From Auanema rhodensis (Eukaryota > Nematoda > Chromadorea > Rhabditida > Rhabditidae), in assembly GCA_964057225.1 (NCBI GenBank), contig OZ059898.1, positions 9,486,001 to 9,550,000 on the forward strand: 64,000 nucleotides of DNA. Direction: 5' to 3'. Positions 1-10,999 of the stretch are shown piece after piece. The notes below the pieces were generated by a model. That model saw only the letters and a program-made list of their open reading frames with translations, ran no database searches and was not told where the DNA came from. Position numbers and translations under genes: made by a program. Each line of letters opens with the position of its first letter. The stretch's first letter is position 1.

Positions 1-2034
1 GAATTTCATCAACAGTTTCATACCATCTGTAAATCTCAAATGGAAACTGTAAAAAGCTGGCAAGCTATATTACGTATACATCCTACAATAGGAGTAAGAG
101 CTATGCTTCAGCGGAATGATATCGTTGCCCGATTTGTTGGAAGAAATGTTTTAAAAATAACAACTTGTCAGGAAATAGAACCACATTTCATTTATCGTAA
201 TCATTCTTACAATGATAAATGTTATGCAGAGACCCCTGTTTTAACACACGATAAACAATTATTCTTTGCTCCTATCGATAGCTACGATTCGAGCACTGAA
301 GGACATGAGATCAATTGTGAACACAAAGAGACAAAGATTTGGTATGAAAATGGAACATGGAGAGATTATAAAGGTGACACACATAAAGTAGATAGTATTC
401 ATTCAGAAAAACATGATCATTATGCTGAATTGAGTAAACTTCGATTCACAGGGCGGAATTTGTTTGAAAATTCGACTGAAAAATCCTTAGCCCTATCTAT
501 TGGATTAACTTATGGTTATAGTTTATCTACTTCACCTCACCATGATCTTCTCCGCGTAATTTCTCGTTTACGTGATTGGCCTCAAATTTCCTCTTTCATC
601 TTCAAAGGAAGTAAACTTATAAGAGATGCCAGGAAAATTGTTTTCTCCAATTGGGATCTGTTCATTGACTTTTGTATAGGTTCAATTGAACGAACACTCA
701 TTACCATCGGTTGTATAACTCTGATATTATGTCTAATGATAGCATTATATTTCACTATAAAATGTTATCTCTCCCCTACTTCTATGTTAAAAATAAACCA
801 TATCATGTTGAGCCCAACAGCTCCACCACTTGAGGGAGATGAGATTCATGAAACAGTTAGTGATGAATTGATGCGAAGCTATTTTCCCACCATCATAACT
901 TACATTCCTTTAGCCATACCTTTTGTATGTCACACAACAACAAAGAAAAATGGACACATGTTACCGTTTGTTTATATTGACATTGAAGGTAGAGGACTGT
1001 TAGCATTATGGGATTCTGGAGCTACGGTCTCATATATTCCGTTCTCCACATTGGCATATATTGGAAGACAATATTTTACAAAATATTCTAAATCTGCATC
1101 CACTGCAAATGGATCAGAGTTTCGCTTTGTGGGAAAATGCAAGTTAGATGTGGGTATAGCAGGTTACCAAGTGGAACACGAATTTTTAATATCTGAAGAC
1201 AATGACTGTCCAGGACAAATGTTACTTGGTACTGATTTTATGCGTACGTTGGAAGAAAGAGAGATATTTACTACATTAAAACTATGTAAAGGAAAGTTGA
1301 TTGTTGGTAATATGGAAACACCCTTAGTAAAACCTGGTTGTTTTGCATATAAAACCACAACTAAAACAGTAAATATCATAAGTTTGTCCACAGTAACAGT
1401 TCCACCACACAGTACCTCCCATATATCTTTGCAAACGGGACCAGAATTAGATTTTGATCAATATGCTCTTTTAAAATCTAGCACAGGTCCTATCTCAATT
1501 CCAGATGCCGCCATAGGACCTTTTCCTATTACTATGGTAGTATCAAACAATTCTTCAAAGCCAATTAAAATTAATAAAAATGACCACATTGGTTCAGGAC
1601 TTATAGCATCTAAAGAAATTATGAACGATTATGTTCCACCTGAAGCTGATTGGGAAGATAAGTTACCAACTTTTCCTCAGCATCTTTTGGATGATTTGAA
1701 CTTCAATTCTTGCACTCTGTCCCATAAAATGAAGAAAAATCTGATCACAATCATTAAGGAAAACCAAACGGCATTTTTCAACCATGATCATAATATTGGT
1801 CTCTTTTGCGGACCAGTTGAACATGCCATTCCTATAAGATCTGATATGGATTTTCCAAAAAGTAGATCTTACAGAGTACCATTGGGTAAGCAAGAAGAAG
1901 TAGAACGGCAAGTGAAAGAAATGTTGTCGCAAGGTATAATCGAAAATTCGACGGCTACTTTCACTAGTCCGGTTGTTCTTGTGAAAAAGAAAGATAGACT
2001 TAGCGGCTGGAGCTCAGTTCTTTTCGAATTTTGA
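1..2034 (+). pseudogene. Envelope-like ectodomain + TM fused to aspartic protease and start of RT (partial)
   Basis: The frame is open from the first base of the window, so the true start is upstream; the first Met is at 40. Numbering from that Met: residues 1-210 are cysteine-containing with NxS/T sites. A long hydrophobic segment at about 218-243 looks like a membrane anchor. A retropepsin follows with catalytic DSGA (Asp about 325) and an ILG-like LLGTDF. Then comes a linker and the first RT residues (PVVLVKKK). The ectodomain has spaced cysteines and a CY..PV pattern that recalls class III mononegavirus/chuvirus-type glycoproteins, but that is a weak inference. The frame is lost near 1995, where the interval holding the second conserved RT block is missing compared with the copy at 6711-7724. 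Confidence 0.8.
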
Positions 2035-3580
2035 TCTCATTTCTGGTTTCTTCCAAATACCGTTGAAACGCTCAGATAGATACCTAACTGCTTTTACCAC
2101 TCCATCAGGTACCTATCAGTATTGCCGAATGCCTATGGGATTGTGTGGAGCGCCACACACTTTTCAATCCGCAGTACGATACTTGCAATCTCTTGTTAGA
2201 TGCAAACTGTTTGTATATCTAGATGATTTGCTAATAATTTCGAACTCAGCTGAAGAACATTTAAAAGATATACAAGAAGTTCTGAAAAAGGTAACTGAAC
2301 TAGGGTTAAAAATTAAGTTATCTAAATGTTGCTTTACAGCCACTGAAGTAAAGTTTTTGGGTTTTGTAATAGGTAGAAATGGTGTTAAACCAGATCCTGC
2401 TAAGATACAGGCTGTTTCCGAATTTCCAAATCCAAGTACAGTTACGGCTGTTAGATCCTTTCTAGGTATGACTAACTATTTTCGACGGTTTATTCAAAAT
2501 TATGCCGAAATAGCTGAGCCATTGTATAAGTTAACACATAAGGATACTCCTTTTGAGTGGAAATCGGAACATGCAGACGCATTTAAAACTTTAAAAACAT
2601 TACTGTGTACTGCCCCTGTACTGAAACCTCCTAAAGCAGACCAACCTTTTGTTATAGAAAGTGATGGCAGTATGATCGCTGTGGGAGCAGTTTTATTGCA
2701 ATCAGCAGAGAAAAATTCTCCATTACACCCGATTGCGTTCGCTAGTAGAAAGTTGACTCCAGCGGAACGGAAATATCCTCCTATTGAAGTTGAAGCACTC
2801 GGTTTAGTCTTTGCTCTTCAACAATTCCGTACCTATGTATTAGGAGTGCCTACCACAGTTATCACAGATCACCGACCATTAACCAGTTTAATGTCGCGTA
2901 AAGATCTCATAGGTAGATTAGCCAAGTATCAACTAATGATACAAGATTTCAACATAAAGATTGAATATCGTCCTGGCAAATTAAACAGTGCCTGTGATGC
3001 TCTCTCCAGGTATATAGGAAACGAAGCAAATGACAGTCGTCCTACTAAACCAAAGGACAAAGTAAAACCTGTTGATGCTTTTATTGCTCATATTACAACT
3101 ATTTCTTCTATTGACCAACTAAATTGTGAAGAAATACGGAAAGTTCAAGCTGGAGTTCCCTGGATTCGCGAAGCACTTTCTCAAATTAATAATGATAACT
3201 GTCCGGCTAATATATCAGACCGGTATGAAGAACGAGAAGGCATATTACATGCAAAACAAGCGAAAAATTATTTGAAACCATCTATCATTTTGCCTCGAAA
3301 CGACAAAATAACTGATGTTGTTATCAAGTTTTTCCATGAAGATTCCAAAATTGGTGCACACCTAGGTATAAATAAAACTACTGATGCGATTCGACGACGA
3401 TTCTTTTGGACTAAAATGGTTCCACAAATAACTGAATTTATTAATCGTTGTACAAAATGTGCAAGTAGGAAATCTAACCCACACCAATCGTATATTCAAC
3501 CTATGGGAAGATTTGTTATACCCGAAAAGCCATTTGATCGTATTCATGTAGATATACTAGGTACCTTTACCTCGCACTAA
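1997..3580 (+). pseudogene. Gypsy-like RT (rest), RNase H and integrase zinc domain
   Basis: This is the continuation of the polyprotein in another frame. The RT palm shows NFDLISGFFQ (motif A), PMGLCGAPH (motif B) and FVYLDDLL (motif C, YxDD class). RNase H has FVIESDGS, EVEALGL, ITDHRP and CDALSR, giving the acidic catalytic set. The integrase H2C2 finger is seen as HEDSKIGAH followed by RCTKC. The integrase core begins with the first catalytic Asp (HVDILG) just before a one-base frameshift near 3565 ends the frame. RT lacks the block around motif 2 through the deletion at about 1995. Confidence 0.88.
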
Positions 3581-4109
3581 TGATGGACATCGATACATCT
3601 TGAGTATTCAAGATGCTTTTAGTAAATGGGGAACAACTTGCCCATTAATAACACAAACGGCTACTGAAATCACAAAAGCGTTTGTAATTAGATTTGTTTT
3701 CATATATGGACCACCAATGAGTATGATAACCGATAATGGTAGTAGCTTTTTGTCATCTGAATTTCAAGCTATGTGTAAACAATTTGGAATTAAACACACT
3801 ACTACGCTACCATATCATAAAAATGCTAATGGACAAGTTGAGAGACTTCATAGAACTTTGGAAGAAGCTCTCTCTTCATTCGTGAATGAACAACAAACTA
3901 ACTGGGATATACACCTACCCAAAGTTATGTTTGCGATCAATACGTTACCAAACTCATCAACATCTATTAGTCCATATGTTGTATTATTTGGTCGGGATGC
4001 AAGACTTCCGAAAAAAAAAAAAAAAGAATTGACCATCAATTGCCTGGAAATAATCTTCAAACTGAAGAACCAGCCAATCCTACAGAAGATTTTGTCAATA
4101 GATCGCTAA
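3566..4109 (+). pseudogene. Integrase catalytic core, frame-shifted
   Basis: The integrase core continues in a third frame: GHRYILSIQDAFSKW, the second catalytic Asp in ITDNGSSF and the catalytic Glu in ANGQVERLHR. The reading is thrown off at about 4009-4025 by a run of about 15 adenines that is absent from copy C at the same place (about 46785). The frame then runs to a stop at 4109. The A-run is probably an insertion or slippage event specific to this copy. Confidence 0.85.
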
Positions 4110-4420
4110 TACAAAATGAAAGCACATCTAATATAGTAAAAGATAGAATTGAAACATGCACAAAGAAGAATGAACAACGGTACAATACACGAAATAGAAC
4201 ACAAAATAAAGAAATTCAGGTTAATGACTTAGTTATGATAAAAGTGAATTCTACTCGAAACAAACTAACACCTTCATTCGAAGGGCCTTATTTAGTTACA
4301 GCAGTTCAAAGATCTTTCGTCGTGGTTCAAACAGATAAAGGAAAAAGCAGAAGAGTACACAAGGACTTCGTCAAACCTTACCAACGGACAACATCTATTC
4401 CGGTTATCACAATTTCTTGA
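4040..4420 (+). pseudogene. Integrase C-terminal domain with GPY/F motif
   Basis: This is the last part of the polyprotein, back in frame after the A-run. It is basic and asparagine-rich and then shows FEGPYLVTAV, the GPY/F module of Ty3/Gypsy integrases, followed by a short basic tail. It is 126 codons long and the natural end of the pol frame is 4420. There is no chromodomain, unlike the Maverick integrases in this window. Copy C lacks the last part of this region because of an internal deletion. Confidence 0.82.
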
Positions 4421-4689
4421 AGGAATTTTTTTTTTAACAAAATCAAACTGTTGAAATTTTTATTTTTATTTTGTGCCATTTCTGATTGTAACACTTCTTT
4501 GTTGTTGATTGATTTTCTCTGAGAAGTCTGCTATTGTTTTACAAGGTTTTGTTTTATTACTCCAACTCTCATTGAGTAGATTTTTTTTTTCAACATTCTC
4601 TTGTGAATCTTGCTATTTTTTATGCTTAATCATTACTTGTATTCACCTTATGGACATTAGTCATACGGGTTAAACGAGTTTTCATTTTT
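4421..4689. other. T-rich non-coding stretch after integrase
   Basis: Between the end of pol and the small ORF of Gypsy copy 1. Several T-runs; no gene seen. Shortened in copy C by deletion. Confidence 0.6.
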
Positions 4690-4881
4690 TTGTACAGAAC
4701 GGGCTCGACCTATTCTCAGGGTAACACCGTACCTGTACAACTCAAGAAAATGAACGACTATATCACAGTCGAATGGTTTAGAAGCAAAGCTCCCGTTTGC
4801 AAGCATTTCACTACTCAAGTGAATGGAATAGAATCTACTCGATACTACATTTCGAATTCAACAAACTTAAAGAAACAATAG
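4690..4881 (+). CDS. Small conserved ORF between integrase and LTR
   Basis: This 63-codon ORF lies between integrase and the polypurine tract. Copy C has it at 46214-46408 with nearly the same protein, differing at only a few residues, although non-coding sequence around it has drifted and indels are common. There is no ATG at the 5' end, but the sequence just before it (T-run then GTACAG, about 4683-4695) looks like a splice acceptor, so it may be a 3' exon. The product is short and polar (centre KKMNDYITVEWF). I do not recognise it. Confidence 0.5.
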   Translation: MYRTGSTYSQGNTVPVQLKKMNDYITVEWFRSKAPVCKHFTTQVNGIESTRYYISNSTNLKKQ

Positions 4882-5012
4882 CTAAACTTTCAAATCGTAT
4901 TGTATACATTTTTTTTTTATCCACTACACCATGATTTTTTTTTTCCAACATCCAACTATCTTAAAAAGTGAATTAATTTATTTTGTTTTTGAACGAGGAC
5001 GTTCAACTTTTT

Positions 5013-5024
5013 AAGGTGGGGGGA
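5013..5024 (+). promoter_or_regulatory. Polypurine tract before 3' LTR
   Basis: A purine-rich stretch (AAGGTGGGGGGA) lies directly before TGTCACATC, the LTR start. Copy C has the same G-run and LTR start on the opposite strand at about 46074-46085. In LTR elements this tract primes plus-strand DNA synthesis. Confidence 0.8.
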
Positions 5025-5400
5025 TGTCACATCTGCAAGCACATGGTAAACATGTGCGCGCTATTCGAGCAGCGGGAGCCTGAACAAGCCCCGCCTACAA
5101 CATGGGACACACATGGCACTCTTGCTTCTGGTCTAACCCAGATAGGTTGTCTTATAGTCATGTGAGTCTCATCTCTATATCATCTATATATATATACTCT
5201 ATTTAATACTTTATTATATCTCTTTATATTCTTTCTTAATGTAATTCTTATATTGTATTTTCTTGTTATCTGATAATGAATCCTTTTCTCTTTAAGTATT
5301 TGTCTTAATAAGGAAATCGGGGCGTTCGGGTCTGCCTACCTAAGGAACAAGGTAGAAGTACATATATCTTCCGACCATGAAAAGACGGGAAGAAACAATA
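5025..5400 (+). repeat. 3' LTR of Gypsy-like copy 1 (right edge approximate)
   Basis: It begins TGTCACATCTGC immediately after the polypurine tract; copy C shares the first about 30 bp. Inside are a TATA-rich stretch at about 5180-5200 and T-rich 3' sequence. Plausible ends are the CA at 5349 or at 5397. The next recognisable sequence is BEL/Pao from 5409. The 5' LTR is outside the window, so the ends could not be matched. Confidence 0.6.
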
Positions 5401-5408
5401 TGTAACGA

Positions 5409-6087
5409 GCGTAAGTTGGTTCTTCTTTTTTCATGAACAGGTTCTTTTGGTGTTGCGTTATCCTTGAGTTTTTCTGGGATCTCGTTATCTGAGATTTCCA
5501 ATGAGTGCAGTAAGTTGACAGGTCTTTTTATTTCTCGACCTGTTTCCGAAATCAGCGTTGCTTCTCTGATGTTTCCTGATCTGTCGGGGTGAACTTGAGT
5601 TATTTTCCCCGTACTCCATTTGTGACGGGGAATGGGAAGCTCGTTGATTAGGACGATTTGACCGATGAATGGAATTAACTTTGTTCCCGCTTTCTTAACT
5701 GAAATGTTGTGATGGTGTGTAGAGCGGATTTCTTTCAGGTATAGATCTGTCCAGAGTTCCCAGAACGTGTTTGTGCGCTTCCTTGATGAGTGAATTGCTT
5801 GTTCTGTATCAGCTTGAGTTTGTAGCGCTGGGCTGTCAATGTAATCCTCATCCATTTCTTCTTCTGATTCGACAGAGATGTTCAAGTCGATGTCTTTATA
5901 TATGAAATCGCATGGTCGTATGATCTCATCTTTGTTGGTATCTGTACCGATGTATGTGAGTGGACGTGTGTTTATTGTAGCTTCACACTCTGCAAGGGTT
6001 ATTGTGAGCTCTTCAGTAGTTGGAGTACTGTGGAGTGTTTTGTACAGAGCATGCTACACAGACCTAATAAGTCTTTCGTAAAAACAG
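5409..6087 (-). pseudogene. BEL/Pao pol fragment: integrase end plus DUF5641-type C-terminus
   Basis: On the minus strand this matches the BEL/Pao provirus at about 36478-37158, from the FYERLIRS integrase motif, through the region with the acidic ESEEEMDE stretch, to the conserved tail with GQIVLINELP and ISETGREIKRP. The open part is 5340-5885. The 6087 side is frame-shifted. Homology stops sharply at both ends (Gypsy LTR at about 5400, Gypsy pol at 6088), so it is a truncated fragment in a chain of broken elements. Confidence 0.85.
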
Positions 6088-8340
6088 GCATTGGCTGACG
6101 ATCTCTTTCACATTTCCCATTATATTTGTCCAGTGTAATCTTCTTGATAATGCTGCATGTGTTTTTTGATCCCTTGATGTGCTCCAATTCTTGCATCTTC
6201 ATGAAAAAGTTTCACAAGTATTTAATTCAATGTCTTTTGTTTTGGAATCATAATCATTGGAGTAAGACATTGTTTGTTAGGTTTAGCATGTAAAACTCCG
6301 TCTATAACAATATATCTATCGATATTAATCTGTTTCGGTTGTTCCGTTAACATATCATTAATAGTTTCCTCAATCCATGGTGTTCCTTGTTGTTGTTGAA
6401 TTAGTTTGTCGGTATCCAGAGTTTCCACATTTGCTACATTTATGAGATAGTTAATGGTTTCTTGGGTATCGGTTAAATTTTTTGTTGGCGTTGTCTTGTG
6501 TAATTTCAGTTTAGGGCCATCGTTAGCTTCGTTGTCTATGTATCTGGATAGTGCATCACATACACTATTCATACGTCCTGGTCGGTACATAATCACAATA
6601 TCATATTCCTGGATCATCAACTGATATTTTGCTAGTCTTCCTATGTGATCTCTTCTACTCATTAGACTTGTTAGTGGTCGATGATCCGTTATTAGCTTAG
6701 TTGACGTGCCTTAAACATATGTGCGAAATTGTTGTAATAAGTAGACGAGTGCCAACGCTTCTAATTCGATGGGTGGGTATTTTCTTTCTGTAGGTGACAG
6801 TTTCCTACTTGCGAACGCAATAGGGTGTAATCCATTTCCTGTATCTTGTAGTAAGACTGCTCCAATCGCAATAGTACTAGCGTCACTTTCAATAACAAAA
6901 GGTGTTCCATTTGTTGGTGGTTTCAGAACTGGTGCTGTGCATAGAGCTTTCTTGAGAGTCTCGAATGCTTTCTCACGTTCTTCCGTCCATTCGAAATCTT
7001 GATCCTTGTGTGTGAGTTGATACAATGGTTCGGCTACTTTGGCATAGTCTCTGATGAATCGCCTAAAATAATTTGTCATTCCAAGGAATGAACAAATAGC
7101 GGTGACCGTTTTTGGAGTTGGAAATTTCTTAACCGCTGTAATTTTTGATGGATCAGGTTGTATTCCAGCACGACCAATTATAAATCCAAGAAATTTAACT
7201 TGTGTAGCTGCGAATCTGCATTTACTTAGTTTTACTTTCATTCCTAATCCTTGTAAAGCTTGTAACATTTCTTCTATATCCTCCTGATCTTGTTCAGCTG
7301 TGTTTGATATGATGAGTAGATCATCCAGGTAAACAAAAAGTCGACATTTCACTTGATTTTGCAAATAGCGAACAGCTGATTGAAATGTATGTGGAGCTCC
7401 ACAGATACCCATCGGCATTCTGCAATATTGATAAACTCCTGATGAGGTCACAAATGCAGTAAGGTGACGGTCTTCTTCACGTAAAGGAATTTGAAAAAAT
7501 CCCGATACGAGATCGATGTTTGTGAAGTATCGAGCTCCTGCAGTACTGTCGATTATTTCTGGTATATGAGAAATAGAATAAGTCTGTTTCTGTGTGACAC
7601 TATTGAGTGCACGGAAGTCCGTAAGAAAGCGAAATGAGTTGTCTTTCTTCTTAACTAGGACGGCTAGACTTGTAAAACTTGATGTTGATGTTTCTATTAC
7701 TCCTTGGTCCAGCATTTCTTTCACTTGACGTTCAAATTCGTCCTGTGCGTGTACCCAAAGAAACTCGATGTGATCGAGATTTGGGCAGATCCATATCGGT
7801 TCTCAAAGTGATTGAATGTTCTATAGGTCCTTTGAATAATCCAATGTTCCGATCTTCGTTGAGAAAAGCATTTTGAATCTTTTCAAAATAGTTTTGAGAT
7901 TTTTACATTGACCTTGAGATAGATCGGTTGATTCGGATTTTAAATTATCGAAAGGATTCTTCTCAAAAATAGGCAATTTATCTGACCAATCAGCTTCAGG
8001 TGGAATGTAGTCCGGTATGTGTGGGATTCCAATTTTTTCTGCTATTTTTTCTTTTCAATAATGGTGTTTCCTGTTAACTTAACCTCATAATTTGCAGTGT
8101 TGATGGAAAATATTGTGAGTGGTGAAGTCTTGATAGCAGTAGGTGTGAATTGAATAGGTCTATTTCCACATCGTATAAGAGCGTATTGTTTTGGTTGTAG
8201 TTCTTTTGCCAATTGTAGACGAATCATAGCTCCAGTTTTGGGTGGAATAATTGATTCTCTTCTCTATAATTGACACGGTGTCTGAACTAATGCGAAAGCT
8301 CTTTTGGTTAGCGGGGGTTAGAATTGGCAACTTACATCTA
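6088..8340 (-). pseudogene. Degenerate Gypsy-like pol (copy B): linker, RT, RNase H, integrase finger start
   Basis: Read from 8340 leftwards: a post-protease linker (8042-8227 and on, with a PPEADW block also present in copy 1), a frameshift at about 7755, then a long open stretch 7724-6711. That stretch holds a full RT (DFRALN, IDLVSGFFQ, PMGICGAPH, FVYLDDLL) and RNase H (ESDAS, ELEAL). One in-frame TAA (6711-6713) separates it from 6662-6222, which continues in the same frame. The first His pair of the integrase finger is near 6190 and the frame then decays. The protease itself is missing. This is a different subfamily from copy 1. Confidence 0.87.
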
Positions 8341-8369
8341 CATGGGTGCTGACTGCTGGAGTACTCTAA

Positions 8370-10024
8370 ATTCATATCTCTATTAGTTACTACGGAGCAC
8401 TATTTTTTGCCTAATGAATTCAAAAGAAATAATATTATTTTGGACGTGATCACACTAAGAGACAGGTACGATTTCTATTACTATTATGTTTTTTATTTCT
8501 TCATTATTTTTTTGTCAGACACACATCTGAAGTATTAGCTGACTCAATAACCTCGGCTTTACCGATTAATCTGCTATGCAAACTGAACGGTGCTATTAGT
8601 GATAGAGCTCCTAATTTGAAGAAAGCATATAAAATTTTGAACATAGACTAGAAAGTTTTTCTTTTCTACTCATACTTATCACATTTTAGTTTCCACTGTA
8701 CTGCGCACCTTCTCAACTTAATTGTATCTGATGTACTATGCACGGCACCCCTTGAAGAAAATCTAAAAAAAATGCTAAAAACTCTTAGAATGTTCAAAAG
8801 AAGCGCTTGTTTTGAAAACCAACTCGAAACGTATGATTCTAAACCCAAAAAATAAATTTCAAATATTTTAGAAAATGTGCGGAAGGCAATGAAATATTCT
8901 GTTCCATATTTGGATAGTCAAATACGATGGAACAGCACATACATTATGATTAAAAAATTTTAAAAGATTTGTTAATGATGCTTTAAATTAATAATTGCTA
9001 TTTTAAGTCCGATGCCTATGACTGGTCCATGAATGAACAAGGAATTGAACCATTTGGCTTTTGCTTTTTGCAACTTGTCATGGAAACTCTCAAAATTTTC
9101 TTCAACTCTACTTTAACAGCACGTTTTTTCAATGAATGGAAAAGGTCAGAATTACATTATTTTTTACAGGTTTCAAAACGTGACGAATGTGCTTGTTCTA
9201 TTCTGGGGCTCTGCAAACTGATTATTTTTAATTTAAAAAAGTGAGTCACTTATCTTTTGTTTACATGATGTTTAATTATTATATGCTTGATATGAATTTC
9301 AGTTCACTAAAAAAACTTACGGGGAAAAAAAATTTTTGTTTCCCGCTTACTCGAATCTGCTAATTCTCGATTTGCTAATGTATTTGATAATATGTTTACA
9401 AGATGGCCGCATTTGTTGATCCAAGATTCAGTTATCTATCTTCTATACTAACTGCTGAAAAATGGAAAATCGTGGAAGAAAGTTTTATCTCAGCTGCCAG
9501 TACTAATAGTATGTTTTTCAAATAGTATTATTGATTAAAATGATTGCTTCAGAACAGAATAACACCACTAACACAGGAAAAAATTCGAGCTTCTGGGCTA
9601 AATTTATGGAGTGCTCAGATAACGAGCGGAATGATGAATCTGCGAAAGATAAACTTGAAGTATTTTCAAAATATTAAAATATCATTTTCCTTTTCAGAAT
9701 GAAATTTTTCGATACAAATCTTTTTTACAACTAAGTAGACCTTTGATTGAATCACTACCCATAATTTGGTGGGCTAATAATTGTCAAAATTTCCATCTTC
9801 TTAGAACAATAAGCAAAAAATACTTGTGTTTGCTTTTTTCGGCAACAGACTGTGAACGGTTTTTCAGGTGAAAAGTAAGTTATTGAACTAATGATTGTAT
9901 GTTTTCAGTATGGCAGGGGTAATCTGCGGAAACAGACGTAGAACAAAATTAACTGGAGAAAATGCTAGAAACTTACTATTGAATTTAACAAATAGAAACA
10001 AAATCGACGTTGAAAAAAAATGAG
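8370..10024 (+). pseudogene. hAT-family transposase gene, 3' part, with short introns
   Basis: Exon pieces read as hAT transposase: TEHYFLPNEF (about 8392), SDRAPNLKKA (about 8600), FHCTAHLLNLIV (about 8692), VDPRFSYL (about 9415), then the C-terminal dimerisation domain with WWANN and CERFF (about 9770-9870), ending AGVICGNRR and a stop at 10022. Introns of about 40 nt with good GT/AG ends and conserved phase separate the last exons (9512-9553, 9663-9699, 9869-9908). There is a stop after about 8648 and a frame break near 9330 at an A-run. The BED finger and N-terminus are missing, cut off by the Gypsy remnant near 8370. Confidence 0.8.
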
Positions 10025-10199
10025 GTTTACGAGTGTCATGACTACAAAAATGAAAAGGAAGAAGATGAAGAGAGTGAAACTGAAGAAGACAAAAATGAAA
10101 GAAATGATGACGATATGTAATCTGAATATTCTAATGAATTTTAGCTGATGTATACAAATAAAAAATTGTATTTGAGTGTAGAGAACAGGAGAGAAAACG

Positions 10200-10345
10200 C
10201 AATAAACCAAATTATCAAATTTTGACTGACTCGACTTGAGAAATATACCGAGTTATCGATTTTTGACTTTTGTCGATTATGAAATTTGAAAACTATCGAC
10301 TTTCGACTTAGTCGACTTGAGCAATATAAAAAAATTTCGAATTTC
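10200..10345. repeat. hAT-type subterminal repeats (TCGACTT / TTTTGACT motifs)
   Basis: Repeated motifs of the form ATCGATTTTTGACT...GTCGACTTGAGCAATAT occur two to three times here, just after the hAT coding end. A similar cluster lies at 44555-44690, before a hAT BED-finger remnant. They probably belong to the ends of related hAT elements. Confidence 0.5.
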
Positions 10346-10999
10346 GACTCGTACCATGGTAGTTCCCCAGGGTTCCGGCTGGGTAACCACATGGAATTAC
10401 TTTCTTTTCTTCCAAATATAAATGATAAAGAGTATAGAGAGAAAGATTTATTCATGATAAAATATACAAACTACAATAATAAAAGTCACATAATGATTCC
10501 TAGTCGCAGCCCAAAGGACTCGTAAGGAAACCTTATATAGTTTTCCTTACGGCATAAAAAGTGGTTATATCAGGTCCGCGAAACTTGGTTCCGCTTGAAC
10601 TGGGCTTTCTTTAATTAAACTTAGTATAAAAAGTGTACGTTCATCTTTGCATTGAATTCCTACTTCTCAAATGTAGCATCAGCTATTTGTTTTTATAATA
10701 TTCCGTTTTATAAGCGATTGACGTTGTCACTCGCTCAACTTATAGGACACGTATGGAACAGACTTGGACTTCGAAGTTTTCGGTTTCGCTCGAATAACAC
10801 AAAGAGGTGAAAAACATATATATTTATATATCCAACATATAAAGTGCGGAAGAGTTGTTATATCTTTAACATTATTTTACTGCCCGAATCTGTGTTTCTT
10901 AAATTTCGAACCTGAGTAATAAGTTTTAGTTTTGGATTTGGTTATTGAAATTCAAGAGAGAGTCGTTATGTTATTGACGTTAATTTACTGCCCGAATTT
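10346..10999. other. Non-coding stretch, unassigned
   Basis: No coding signal seen. It holds a hairpin (10521-10551) and a 28-bp sequence (CTTATAGGACACGTATGGAACA core, about 10737-10756) that recurs at about 11520-11545. It also has two tandem units starting TTACTGCCCGAAT at 10877 and 10986, about 109 bp apart; the second runs into the 504-bp composite repeat. Confidence 0.6.
10521..10551. repeat. Hairpin (11-bp stem, 8-9 nt loop)
   Basis: CGTAAGGAAAC pairs with GTTTTCCTTACG across CTTATATA. It is isolated, has no T-run and no gene beside it. Its function is unknown. Confidence 0.55.

Larger units (their letters stand above)
1..5400 (+). mobile_element. Ty3/Gypsy-like retroelement, copy 1, 5' end outside window
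   Basis: Order along the strand: envelope-like region with a membrane anchor, aspartic protease, RT, RNase H, integrase, small conserved ORF, polypurine tract, 3' LTR. The coding part is broken by at least three lesions (about 1995, 3565 and 4010), so this copy cannot make an intact polyprotein. A second copy of the same family lies on the minus strand at 46043-48641 and confirms the unusual order. A related but distinct pol lies at 6088-8340. The 5' LTR and any gag lie upstream of the window. The LTR 3' boundary is uncertain (5349-5400). Confidence 0.85.

Noticed and set aside
5340..5408. C-terminal tail of the minus-strand ORF 5340-5885 as BEL/Pao protein
   Set aside because: Homology to the provirus stops at 5409; the tail reads through Gypsy LTR or junction sequence.
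10141..10525. Short ORFs on both strands
   Set aside because: Low-complexity, hydrophobic or repeat-derived readings overlapping the TCGACTT repeats; no family resemblance.
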